Shown: in pieces, positions 1 to 7,700 of the stretch | Position numbering within the stretch: position 1 is the stretch's first letter | Layout: each line of letters begins with the position of its first letter | Assembly (NCBI GenBank): GCA_030605745.1 | Contig: JAUWHT010000130.1 | Coordinates: 1-23,937, forward strand | Source: Pirellulales bacterium | GTDB taxonomy: Bacteria > Planctomycetota > Planctomycetia > Pirellulales > Thermoguttaceae | DNA: 23,937 nt | Direction: 5' to 3' | The notes under the pieces: generated by a model | The model's input: only the letters and a program-made list of their open reading frames with translations | Database searches by the model: none | What the model was told of the DNA's origin: nothing | Position numbers and translations under genes: made by a program

Positions 1-49
1 AAGCCGTCCACGCCCCTTTCTGCTCTCAAGCAGCGTAACAAATAAAATG

Positions 50-110
50 ACACTGACAACTGACCACTATCCACTGACCACTATCCACTGACCACTATCT
101 ACTATCCACT
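50..110. repeat. 7-bp tandem repeat (STRR-like)
   Basis: About 8.7 imperfect copies of a heptamer, alternating mainly CCACTAT and CCACTGA, run in strict 7-bp register. The repeat contains the stop codon (TAG, minus strand, 95-97) of the truncated DUF1080 gene. It resembles the short tandemly repeated repetitive heptamers known from cyanobacteria in unit length only. Confidence 0.85.
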
Positions 111-496
111 TTGGTTGCGGCCGAAGGCCGCGCCAAGTTTACGCCGTCCATGATCTGGACTTCGATCGACCGGGCAAACGGTGTGCCGGGTGCGGTCAGC
201 GGGTAGCTCCACACAAACAGGCCGGCGTTGCCGCCCTCCTGCGCGTGGCGCCACTCGAGTTCGAGAATAAAATTCTCGTACTGTTTGTCGGTCCGCATTA
301 TGCCCGTCGGAATGCCCGTACAGTGGATCATCCCGTCGCGGACCGTAAACGTGCCGGGCGCACAGTTGACGTCGACCCAGCCAGACAGGTCCTTGCCGTT
401 GAACAACAGCACGAACCCCGTTTCGTCACCTACAGCCGCCTGCGCCAGCGCCAGAGCGGCAACAAAACCGATAACCGAAAACTTGAACAGTCTCAT
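95..496 (-). CDS. DUF1080 (3-keto-disaccharide hydrolase-like) protein, 3'-truncated, likely pseudogene
   Basis: The ATG at 496 follows a strong Shine-Dalgarno (AGGAGG, about 504-509). A lipidic signal peptide (MRLFKFSVIGFVAALALA) is followed by the DUF1080 concanavalin-like start, with FNGKDLSGW near residue 32 and later EVQIMDG. Family members normally run 200-270 residues; this one stops at 133. After IMDG the frame passes into a palindrome (111-136) and then a heptamer repeat, which encode the last 14 or so residues and the stop. The second half of the beta-sandwich is missing. I infer an old deletion or repeat insertion that broke the gene. Intact DUF1080 proteins are secreted and act on glycosides or 3-keto sugars, which would suit the dehydrogenases just upstream. 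It lies last in the leftward group, 190 bp after the first oxidoreductase. Confidence 0.75.
   Translation of the reverse strand: MRLFKFSVIGFVAALALAQAAVGDETGFVLLFNGKDLSGWVDVNCAPGTFTVRDGMIHCTGIPTGIMRTDKQYENFILELEWRHAQEGGNAGLFVWSYPLTAPGTPFARSIEVQIMDGVNLARPSAATKVDSR
111..136. repeat. GC-rich palindrome inside the DUF1080 3' end
   Basis: Left arm TTGGTTGCGGCC and right arm GGCCGCGCCAA are separated by GAA, with one mismatch or bulge. It sits exactly where homology to DUF1080 ends, between the coding part and the heptamer array. Confidence 0.6.
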
Positions 497-552
497 CACA
501 AAACCTCCTTTTGAGTTTTCTTAAAAAATCTTCTACTCAGTACTGGGAAATA

Positions 553-679
553 CTCACCACGGAGACACGGAGAAGACCAGAAAATCATTTGTGGGCAATA
601 CACAACTGACATCACCAGCATGGTCCTTTCGCTTGTGACCTAATTCTTTTCTCCGTGTCCTCCGTGCCTCCGTGGTGAG
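553..679. repeat. Large inverted repeat between oxidoreductase 1 and DUF1080
   Basis: The arm at 553-574 is the reverse complement of 649-679, apart from an extra internal 9-nt unit in the right arm (CTCCGTG-type subrepeat). The loop is about 74 nt. No T-run follows on the minus strand, so a classical terminator is not obvious; it may be a mobile or REP-like element, or an RNA-processing hairpin. Confidence 0.6.
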
Positions 680-686
680 CTACCTT

Positions 687-2003
687 TTACACAAACTTTG
701 TTACACCCGGCATGGCGACCGGGTATCGGCCGTTTTCGTCGGGCATGGTCGGCGGATCCGCGTCGAAGGAGTACCTCTCCGGCGACAGGTCCTGCTTCGA
801 GCCAAGCGCCCGCTCCCAAGTAATCGCCTGGCCCGTGTAATCGACCATCCGGCCAAGGATGGCCAGCATGGTGCTCCGGGCCATGTACAGGCCGTTGTTG
901 ATCGGCTTGCCGGAGCGGATCGAACTGAACAGTTCTTGGTGTTCGAACTCGAACATGTTTCCCTTGGGGCCGTCGTAGCGCCAATTGGTCTCGCCTTCGA
1001 TGCGGTGCTTGAGCACATTGCAACGGCCCTTCGTGCCCAGCACGAGGTCCGACCGCTGAGTATAGCACCCGGCCTGTATGCGGCTGTGCAAGTACAACCG
1101 GACACCATTGGCGTATTTATAGGTCACGACGTGATGATCGAAGATGTCGCCGTACTTGGGGTCGGTATGGACCTGACGGCCACCCAGTCCCCAGGCTTCC
1201 AGCGGCGGCTGGTCGCGCATGGCCCAGGCACCGAGGTCCAGGACATGCACGCGCAGCTCGACGATGAAGTCGCCGGAGAGCCAGGTGAAATGCTGCCAGT
1301 TCCGTATCTGGTGCTCCATTTCGGTCCACTCCGGGCTACGGTCACTGCGGCGATAGAAAGAGTTGCTGAGGCCGGTTGTCTGGATGGCCACAATATCGCC
1401 GATGGCCCCATCCAACACGCGATTGATCGTCTCCTGCTTGCCCAAGTCATACCGCCAGCAGAGGCCGGAAACGATGCTGAGGTTCTTCTTCTTGGCTTCT
1501 TCGCAGGAGGCCAAGACGCTCCGCACCCCGGGCGCGTCGACCGCGACCGGCTTCTCGGCGAAGACGTGTTTGCCGGCCTCCACGCACGCTTTCAGATGCA
1601 CGGGGCGGAAGTGGGGAGGCGCGGTCAGGATCACCACGTCCACGCCGCTGTCGATCACCTTCTGGTAGGCGTCGAACCCCACAAAACAATGATCTTCGCT
1701 CACGGCCACTTGGTCGGGCTTGCTCTTTTTCAGCCGCTGGAGGCTACCTTTCAGCCGGCCGTCGAAGACATCGGCCATAGCCGTCAGCTTGTTGTTCTTG
1801 TCGGCGTTCAGTGCGTTGACCACTGCGCCGCTGCCTCGGCCGCCGCAGCCGATCAGGCCGACCTTCAACACGTCGTCGCCCGCCGCATGGGCGCTTCGGG
1901 CGATTGTCAGACTGCTCGCCATGGCCCCGGCCGCCACGGCAGCAGAGGTCTCCAGAAAACCGCGACGAGAAGTCGAAGTCTGGGTTTTGTCTTGTCCTAA
2001 CAT
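687..2003 (-). CDS. Gfo/Idh/MocA family oxidoreductase, Tat-exported (paralog 1)
   Basis: 438 residues. The ATG at 2003 has AGGAG six bases upstream, so longer upstream reading is discarded. A twin-arginine signal (SRRGFL, residues 12-17) precedes the mature domain. The Rossmann fold shows VGLIGCGGRGSG (49-60) for NAD(P) binding and the family EKP motif (150-152), whose lysine is catalytic. The C-terminal alpha/beta domain contains the long sheet typical of the family. Expected role: periplasmic NAD(P)-dependent oxidation or reduction of a sugar or cyclitol, with cofactor perhaps folded in before Tat export. The stop of the isomerase lies only 2 nt upstream, so the two are translationally coupled. 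It is very similar to the protein at 3115-4437, with near-identical N- and C-terminal blocks, so this is a duplication. Exact substrate unknown. Confidence 0.93.
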   Translation of the reverse strand: MLGQDKTQTSTSRRGFLETSAAVAAGAMASSLTIARSAHAAGDDVLKVGLIGCGGRGSGAVVNALNADKNNKLTAMADVFDGRLKGSLQRLKKSKPDQVAVSEDHCFVGFDAYQKVIDSGVDVVILTAPPHFRPVHLKACVEAGKHVFAEKPVAVDAPGVRSVLASCEEAKKKNLSIVSGLCWRYDLGKQETINRVLDGAIGDIVAIQTTGLSNSFYRRSDRSPEWTEMEHQIRNWQHFTWLSGDFIVELRVHVLDLGAWAMRDQPPLEAWGLGGRQVHTDPKYGDIFDHHVVTYKYANGVRLYLHSRIQAGCYTQRSDLVLGTKGRCNVLKHRIEGETNWRYDGPKGNMFEFEHQELFSSIRSGKPINNGLYMARSTMLAILGRMVDYTGQAITWERALGSKQDLSPERYSFDADPPTMPDENGRYPVAMPGVTKFV

Positions 2004-2005
2004 TG

Positions 2006-2980
2006 TCAACTCCTGTAGGGTGGCTGGTGGGAAGGCAGGGTCCCTGCCCGGCTGCGTAGGGTGGAAGTTCGCTGCCGCTCGGGGAAGATGCTTCTCAGGT
2101 ACTTGTAGTCTGCCCGGCAACCGGGGATCAGTTTCTGCGGCCGGACACCCTCGATCTCGATCTGAATCCAGCCGCTATATTGGATGTCGTCTATGGCCTT
2201 GCGGACCTCGTTGAAGTCGATCTTGCCCTGGCCGAGCATACGCCCGATAAACTTCTTGCCGTGCAACTCGATATCTTTGGCGTGGAACTCACAGATTCGG
2301 TCGCCCAACATGCGGATTTCCTTGTAGATGTCGCGGCCTTTGTAGGCCGAATTGCCGGTGTCGTAATAGACCTTTACCGCCGGGGACCCGACGCCGTCGA
2401 TGACCTTCATGTTGTCCTCGGCACTGTAGGAGTTCTCCATACTGAAGATGATTCCTTCCTTCTCCGCACGTGGCACCACCTCCTTGAGAATCCCGATAAT
2501 GTAGCCCATCTCTTTCGCTTTCTTCTCGCCCTCGCTGCGAGGGAAGAAGGCAGACATGCTGATGGTGAGTCCCAGGGCCTTGCAGACGTCGATGCTGTCG
2601 TCCAGCAGTTGGGTCGCTTTGGGATCGCCCTTCACCAGCAGGTTGCCTGCGCCACTGGCATTCAGCGAGGCGATTTCCAGGCCGGTGTTTTTGGCGGCCT
2701 CAAGATAGGTCTTTTGCATCTCGGGCTTGCGGAGGTCCGTATCGTTAGTGCCGATCATGCTGATCTGTAAGCCTTCCACCCCACCGATCTCCTTGGCCAG
2801 TTGGAAAGCCGACACATCGCGGCGGCGGAGCGTCCAGTCGCACACGCCGATCTTGAACCATCGCTGCCTGGGGGCGGCAAACAGCGGTTCCAGGCCGGAT
2901 ACTACGGCCGCAAACGCAGCCGCCCCGGCGGAACGGGAAAGCATTGTACGTCGCGTGATTTCGTGGTTGACAAGTCTCAT
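2006..2980 (-). CDS. Sugar phosphate isomerase/epimerase-like TIM-barrel protein, Tat-exported
   Basis: 324 residues from ATG 2980, with an AGGAA ribosome site about 6 nt upstream. A twin-arginine-like leader (TRRTMLSRSAGAAAF) is present. The xylose-isomerase-like TIM barrel carries the expected divalent-metal ligands: Glu182 in FSMENS, Asp207 in YYDTGN, His233 in EFHAKD and a Glu (275 or 277) in IQIEIEG. It lies between two paralogous dehydrogenases, and the trio looks like a sugar oxidation and epimerisation pathway. Natural homology ends near SIFPER; the last 20 or so residues are encoded by a short repeat (2015-2064), an oddity that also carries the ribosome site of the downstream gene. 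Promoter seen at 3052-3080. Substrate cannot be told from sequence. Confidence 0.9.
   Translation of the reverse strand: MRLVNHEITRRTMLSRSAGAAAFAAVVSGLEPLFAAPRQRWFKIGVCDWTLRRRDVSAFQLAKEIGGVEGLQISMIGTNDTDLRKPEMQKTYLEAAKNTGLEIASLNASGAGNLLVKGDPKATQLLDDSIDVCKALGLTISMSAFFPRSEGEKKAKEMGYIIGILKEVVPRAEKEGIIFSMENSYSAEDNMKVIDGVGSPAVKVYYDTGNSAYKGRDIYKEIRMLGDRICEFHAKDIELHGKKFIGRMLGQGKIDFNEVRKAIDDIQYSGWIQIEIEGVRPQKLIPGCRADYKYLRSIFPERQRTSTLRSRAGTLPSHQPPYRS
2015..2064. repeat. Short repeat element encoding the isomerase C-terminal tail
   Basis: The 9-mer GTAGGGTGG occurs at 2015-2023 and 2056-2064. Between them lies the perfect palindrome GGCAGGG-T-CCCTGCC (2034-2048). The element is read through as the tail of the isomerase. 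Confidence 0.6.
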
Positions 2981-3001
2981 CGTAGTTCCTGGTCGGTTTT
3001 C

Positions 3002-3018
3002 AAGGTTCTCGGAACCTT
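3002..3018 (-). promoter_or_regulatory. Leader hairpin of the isomerase transcript
   Basis: Perfect arms AAGGTTC and GAACCTT are separated by 3 nt in the roughly 65-nt leader between the promoter at 3052-3080 and the ATG at 2980. It ends 22 nt upstream of the start codon and could affect ribosome access. Confidence 0.45.
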
Positions 3019-3051
3019 CCCGAGAAGATTTGCCCTGAACCCATTGTTTTG

Positions 3052-3080
3052 ATTCTAAGCAGGGCAATCAGGCCTGTCAA
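3052..3080 (-). promoter_or_regulatory. Sigma70-type promoter for isomerase-oxidoreductase 1-DUF1080
   Basis: On the minus strand TTGACA (3075-3080) is followed, after 17 bp, by TAGAAT (3052-3057). The -35 box and the entire spacer are repeated, with one mismatch in 24 bp, at the lysA promoter (22003-22026). Confidence 0.7.
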
Positions 3081-3114
3081 GGAGCTTTCTGCTTACTTCG
3101 TGGTGAGTTGCCTT

Positions 3115-4437
3115 CTACACAAACTTCGTTATGCCCGGCATGGCGACCGGGTATCGGCCGTCGGGACCCGGTTTGGTGGGCGGATCGGCGTCGAAGGAGT
3201 ATCTCTCCGGCGACAGGTCCTGCTTCGAGCCAAGCGCCCGCTCCCAAGTAATCACCTGGCCCGTGTAATCGACCATCCGGCCAAGGATAGCCACCATGGT
3301 GCTCCGGGCCATGTGCAGGCCATTGTTGATCGGCTTGCCCGAGCGGATCGCGGCGAACAGTTCCTGGTGCTCGACATCGAACATGTTGACCTTTGGACCC
3401 TCGTAGCGCCAGTTGGTTTCACCCTCGATCTGGTTCTTGATGATATTGCAGCGGCCCTTGGTTCCCAGGATGAGGACAGAACTCTCATTGTAGCATCCGC
3501 CCTGTTGTCGGTTGTAGGCGTACAAGCGAATACCGTCGGCATATTCGTAAACCTCGGCGTGATGGTCGAAGATTTGGCCGAACTTTGGATCGGTTCGGAC
3601 TTGACGACCACCCAGGCCCCAGGTCCTAAGCGGCGGTTCCTCGCGCATGGCCCACGCGGCAAGGTCCAGTTGGTGCACGAACATCTCGGCATTGATGTCG
3701 CCGGAGAGCCAAGTGAAGTAGTGCCAATTGCGCAACTGGTACTCCATTTCGGTCCACTCCGGTTTGCGTTCACGGTACCAGATAAAACCGCCGTTGCGGG
3801 TCCCCTGGATGGCCACAATATGGCCGATGGCCCCGTCATGTACACGCTTTACCGTCTCCCTTATGCCGTAGTCGTACCGAGAGCAAAGGCCGGAGACGAT
3901 GCTGAGGTTCTTCTTCTTTGCCTCCTCCGTGCTGGCCAGCACGCTGCGGACCCCCGGGGCATCGACCGCCACCGGCTTCTCGCAGAAGACGTGCTTGCCG
4001 GCGTCCACGCACGCTTTCAAGTGCTTCGGGCGAAAATGGGGAACCGCCGTCAGGATCACCACGTCCACGCCGCTTTGGATCACCTTCTGGTAGGCGTCGA
4101 ACCCCACGAAACAGTGATCGTCGTCCACGGCCACCTGGTTGCCCTTGACCTTCTTCAGCCGCTGTAGGCTGGCTTCCAGCCGGTCGGCGAAGACATCGGC
4201 CATGGCCGTCAGCTTGACGTCCTTGCCGACGTTCATTGCATTGACGGCCGCACCGGTACCCCGGCCGCCGCAACCGATCACCCCGACCTTCAACACGTCG
4301 TCGCCCGCCGCATGCGCGCAGCGCGCAATGCTCAGGCCGCCGGCCAGGCTGGCCCCGACGGCCACCGCGGCCGAACTCCTAAGAAACTCGCGGCGCGAAC
4401 GCTCGCCCACGCCGCCTTTGCCGCACCCGTTGTTCAT
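3115..4437 (-). CDS. Gfo/Idh/MocA family oxidoreductase, Tat-exported (paralog 2)
   Basis: 440 residues from ATG 4437, with AAGGAG 8 nt upstream. A twin-arginine motif SRREFL (14-19) is followed by VGVIGCGGRGTG (51-62) for nucleotide binding and CEKPVAVDAPG near 152 for the catalytic lysine. It shares long identical blocks with the 687-2003 product, for example EKPVAVDAPGVRSVLAS and SKQDLSPERYSFDADPPT. The DNA similarity continues past the stop codons (compare 671-700 with 3100-3130), so a tandem duplication included the 3' flank. The middle of the C-terminal domain, which shapes the substrate pocket, differs more than the ends, suggesting the copies have diverged in specificity. The isomerase lies downstream with its own promoter between. 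Confidence 0.93.
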   Translation of the reverse strand: MNNGCGKGGVGERSRREFLRSSAAVAVGASLAGGLSIARCAHAAGDDVLKVGVIGCGGRGTGAAVNAMNVGKDVKLTAMADVFADRLEASLQRLKKVKGNQVAVDDDHCFVGFDAYQKVIQSGVDVVILTAVPHFRPKHLKACVDAGKHVFCEKPVAVDAPGVRSVLASTEEAKKKNLSIVSGLCSRYDYGIRETVKRVHDGAIGHIVAIQGTRNGGFIWYRERKPEWTEMEYQLRNWHYFTWLSGDINAEMFVHQLDLAAWAMREEPPLRTWGLGGRQVRTDPKFGQIFDHHAEVYEYADGIRLYAYNRQQGGCYNESSVLILGTKGRCNIIKNQIEGETNWRYEGPKVNMFDVEHQELFAAIRSGKPINNGLHMARSTMVAILGRMVDYTGQVITWERALGSKQDLSPERYSFDADPPTKPGPDGRYPVAMPGITKFV

Positions 4438-4494
4438 GCTCGGTTCTCCTTGGATCAGACATTGGTTGGTCCAGGCAGTTTGCACACGTCAAAC

Positions 4495-4523
4495 ATTATA
4501 TCATAACCAGAAGCACCACAAGA
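4495..4523 (-). promoter_or_regulatory. Candidate promoter of oxidoreductase 2
   Basis: A perfect TATAAT box lies on the minus strand (4495-4500). With a 17-bp spacer the -35 is only TCTTGT; a better TTGACT (4524-4529) is too far away (23 bp). The -10 is convincing, the -35 is not. Confidence 0.4.
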
Positions 4524-4677
4524 AGTCAACCGTCGGGAAAGCCATCAACAGGCATGACAGGCATGACTACCGCGCAAAAATCTGTCTTTTTCACAAATTT
4601 TTCCTTGGCAAACGCGGGCGAAGACGTGGAAAAAGGTGACATTTCAGCCGTTTGAAGTGGTTTTCGCACAAACCGCT

Positions 4678-4741
4678 GTAATAGCCGCCCGCGCAACGCG
4701 TCGCGGGAATGCACCCGCGGGGCGTTGTCCCCGGCTACTAC
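4678..4741. repeat. GC-rich inverted-repeat element
   Basis: Imperfect outer arms (GTAATAGCCGCC... and ...CCGGCTACTAC) enclose a perfect CGCGGG/CCCGCG hairpin at 4702-4707 and 4714-4719. Its right arm supplies the -35 box of the promoter for the next gene. Confidence 0.55.
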
Positions 4742-4753
4742 AACGTTTATACT
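4725..4753 (+). promoter_or_regulatory. Candidate promoter of the PQQ-like propeller gene
   Basis: TTGTCC (4725-4730), 17-bp spacer, TATACT (4748-4753). Transcription would begin near 4760, inside the Shine-Dalgarno of the first ATG (4770), which would favour the second ATG at 4797. Confidence 0.45.
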
Positions 4754-4769
4754 TCGTAAGGAGCAAAAC

Positions 4770-7700
4770 ATGGAAACAGGGTTCAAGGAGAAGATCATGT
4801 CCAGTGGCGCTGCTGTTGGAACAAGACTTCGGCTGTTATGGTTGGCGCTGGCCGTGGTGCTGGCTGCTGGTGCTGCGGGCGGGCGGGCGGCGAAAACGGG
4901 GCCGCTGGCCGGCGGGCCGCTGGAAAGCTGCCGTATCGGCGGCGGGTTGTGCGTGCAGGTTGGTTGTGCCGACGTGGCGCTTGCCGCTGAGTTGGCCCGA
5001 ACCGACCGGTTCCTGGTGCACGTGCTCGCGGCCGACGCCGCAGAAGTTGATCGAGCGCGCGAGCGGCTCCACTCGCAAGGTCTCTATGGACTGGCGTCGG
5101 TCGATCGGTTGGACGCAGACGGCAAGCTGCCGTACACCGAAAACCTGGTCAATCTGCTGGTGGTCGAAGATCGTCCGGGAGTCGACGTACCGCCGGGGGA
5201 AATGGTGCGGGTGTTGTGTCCCGGCGGCGTCGTTTTCGTGACGGGCAAGAAGGCGTCGCAAGCGGCGCTCGAGGCAGCCGGGCTGGAAGATGTGCGAGAG
5301 GTCAAAGCCGACGGCCGGTGGATCAAGGGTCGTAAGCCGTGGCCGGCGGAGATGGACTGTTGGACACATCCCCGTCACGCGGCCGACGGTAACGCGGTTT
5401 CACACGACAAGCTGGTCGGTCCGCCCCGACGCATCCGTTGGGTGGCCAGTTCGCCGTGGCAGCATACCTACTTCAACTACATGGTCAGCGCGGCCAGGCA
5501 GAGTTTCTATGGCGGCGTGCTCGCCCGCGATAGCTTCAACGGACTGCAACTCTGGCGGCGCTCGTTGAGTTCCGCACCAGACCACGATGGTTTCAAATAT
5601 CGATTACCAAAGGGAGGTGTGCTTCCGGTTACGGGAGGTGAATTGCTGTTTGCGGTCTCGGACGAGAAGCTGTTGGCGTTGGACGGCACGACTGGAAAAA
5701 CGGTCCATGAGTATCCCAAAGCGGGTACGCCAGGCACTATCTTGCACGTGGACGGGACGCTGATCGCGGTCGACAAGGAGTCGGTCCGGGCGTTGGAGGT
5801 CGAAAGCGGCCGGCTGCGCTGGAAGTACCAGGCGGCCGAGCCGAGGTACGTGGTCGCCGGTGATGGGGCCGTCTATCTCCTCCAAGGCATCCCGCGACGC
5901 GGTCAGAAGTGCTCGGCCGTATGTCTCGACTTGGCGACCGGCAAGGTCCGTTGGCAAAACGACGATTACCCGTTTATCGAAAAGATTCGCCGGTTCGTCT
6001 ATCACCGGGGGCTGCTGGCCTGCGAGATCTCGACGCTCTCGGACGACGGGCCGGGCAACGTGATCCACGTCGCCAGTGCTGCTGACGGCAAGCCGCTGTG
6101 GAGCCACACGTTCGTGCCCGGCATGTCCCACAGGAAGCAGGCCAGGGCGATGTTCGTCGGCGATCTGCTCTGGATTTTAGAGACCAACAAGTGCACGGCG
6201 CTGGACGGACGAACCGGAAAAGTAAAGCAGACGCACAAGGCGGGCTGGGGGCACTGCTATCCACCGGTGGCCACGGTCCGCTACATGTTTGCCGGCGAGA
6301 TGGACCTGACCAGCCTTGAGACCGGCCAGGTCGATGCAAACCGTATCACCAAGGGAGTCTGCGGGCGTGAGGCGGGGTTCATGCCGGCCAATGGGTTGAT
6401 CTACGTGGCTCCGAAGACCTGTGTGTGCTGGCCAATGGTCCGCGGTTATGTCGCTCTGGCCCCGCAGCGGCCGGGAGGCAAGTTGGCTGACGAGGTGGCA
6501 GCCAGGGTGGAGAAGCTCGATTTCGTGCTGCAAAAGGGCATCGAGCCACCCGCCCTGGATACTGCCGATGCCAACGACGCCTGGCCCTGTTATCGCCACG
6601 ACGCCTGGCGAAGCGGGAGTACGACGGCCGAGGTGCCTACCGATCTGAAGGTACTCTGGACGACCGAACTAGGTGGCTGGCCCAAAGGACCCATCGCCGA
6701 CGATTGGCGACAAAACCCGGTTGTGCCGGGCCCCGTGACGCCGCCTGTGATCGACGGCGGACTGGTTTACGTCGCTCGGCCCGACGCCCACCAGCTCGTT
6801 GCCCTGGACGCCCGGACCGGCGCGGTCCGCTGGCGGTTTACGGTCGGCGGGCGGATCGACACCGCGCCGACGATCCACCGCGGGCTGTGCCTGTTCGGCT
6901 CGAAGAGCGGTTGGGTGTACTGCCTCCGTGCGGATAACGGCAAGCTGGTGTGGCGGCGGCGGGCCGCTCCGCTCGATGAGCGGATCATCGCCTATGGCCA
7001 ACTCGAATCGCCCTGGCCAGTGCCCGGCAGCGTGTTGGTCGTCGATAACGTGGCCTTCTTCGCCGCTGGACGGCATCCGCTGGCCGCCGGAGGGATTCTG
7101 GCCTTCGCCGTTGATCCACCTAGCGGCAAGATCCGGTGGGTCGGGCGGCTGAATACGTTGTCGCAACACCGGTTTTATGGCGACCATCGCCGGGAGTACG
7201 ACTGCTTCGATCTGCTGCATCGCGAAGGTAATTGTGTGGCCATGTCGCGCCGGCTGTACGATCGCGCAACCGGTCAGATAACCGAGGATCCGAAACGCGG
7301 GTTTGCACATTTGACGACCGGCGGCTCTGGAGTGATGGTTCCGCAGGGCGTGTGGTCTTACGCGCCACGTCAGCAGAGCCCGGCGCGGACTCCGGAGCAC
7401 AAGGTTCGCCCGCTGCGGCGGCCACTGGTGGTCTTCCGCGACAACACGCTGTACGGCTGTTCGGAGGACAAGCGGACCGTGTATCGTCGCGACTTCAACC
7501 TGGCCGGCGGCGAGCAGTTCGACACCGCCTGGCACCACAACATCTGGTATTTGTGGAGCCACAAGATCAAGGAACTCTGGCGGAGCCAGCGGCTTGCCCG
7601 AGGCGCTAAATGGTCGGTCGAAGTGTTCCCGGACGCCCCGCCCGGCAAGGGCGTCGCCGCCATGGTATTGACCCGGGACAAGATATTCGTGGCCGGTTGC

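Larger units (their letters stand above)
4438..4769. other. Divergent intergenic region, no gene
   Basis: 332 bp between two divergent starts. It holds a candidate minus-strand promoter (4495-4523), a 9-bp direct repeat GGCATGACA/GGCATGACT (4551-4568), a GC-rich inverted-repeat element (4678-4741) and the rightward promoter (4725-4753). No further coding signal was seen. Confidence 0.6.

Noticed and set aside
50..110. CRISPR array
   Set aside because: The units are 7 bp and directly adjacent, without spacers.
672..2000. 442-codon open frame on the plus strand opposite oxidoreductase 1
   Set aside because: It mirrors a well-supported dehydrogenase and has the low-information composition of an antisense frame in GC-rich DNA; the similar frame opposite paralog 2 (3049-4167) fails for the same reason.
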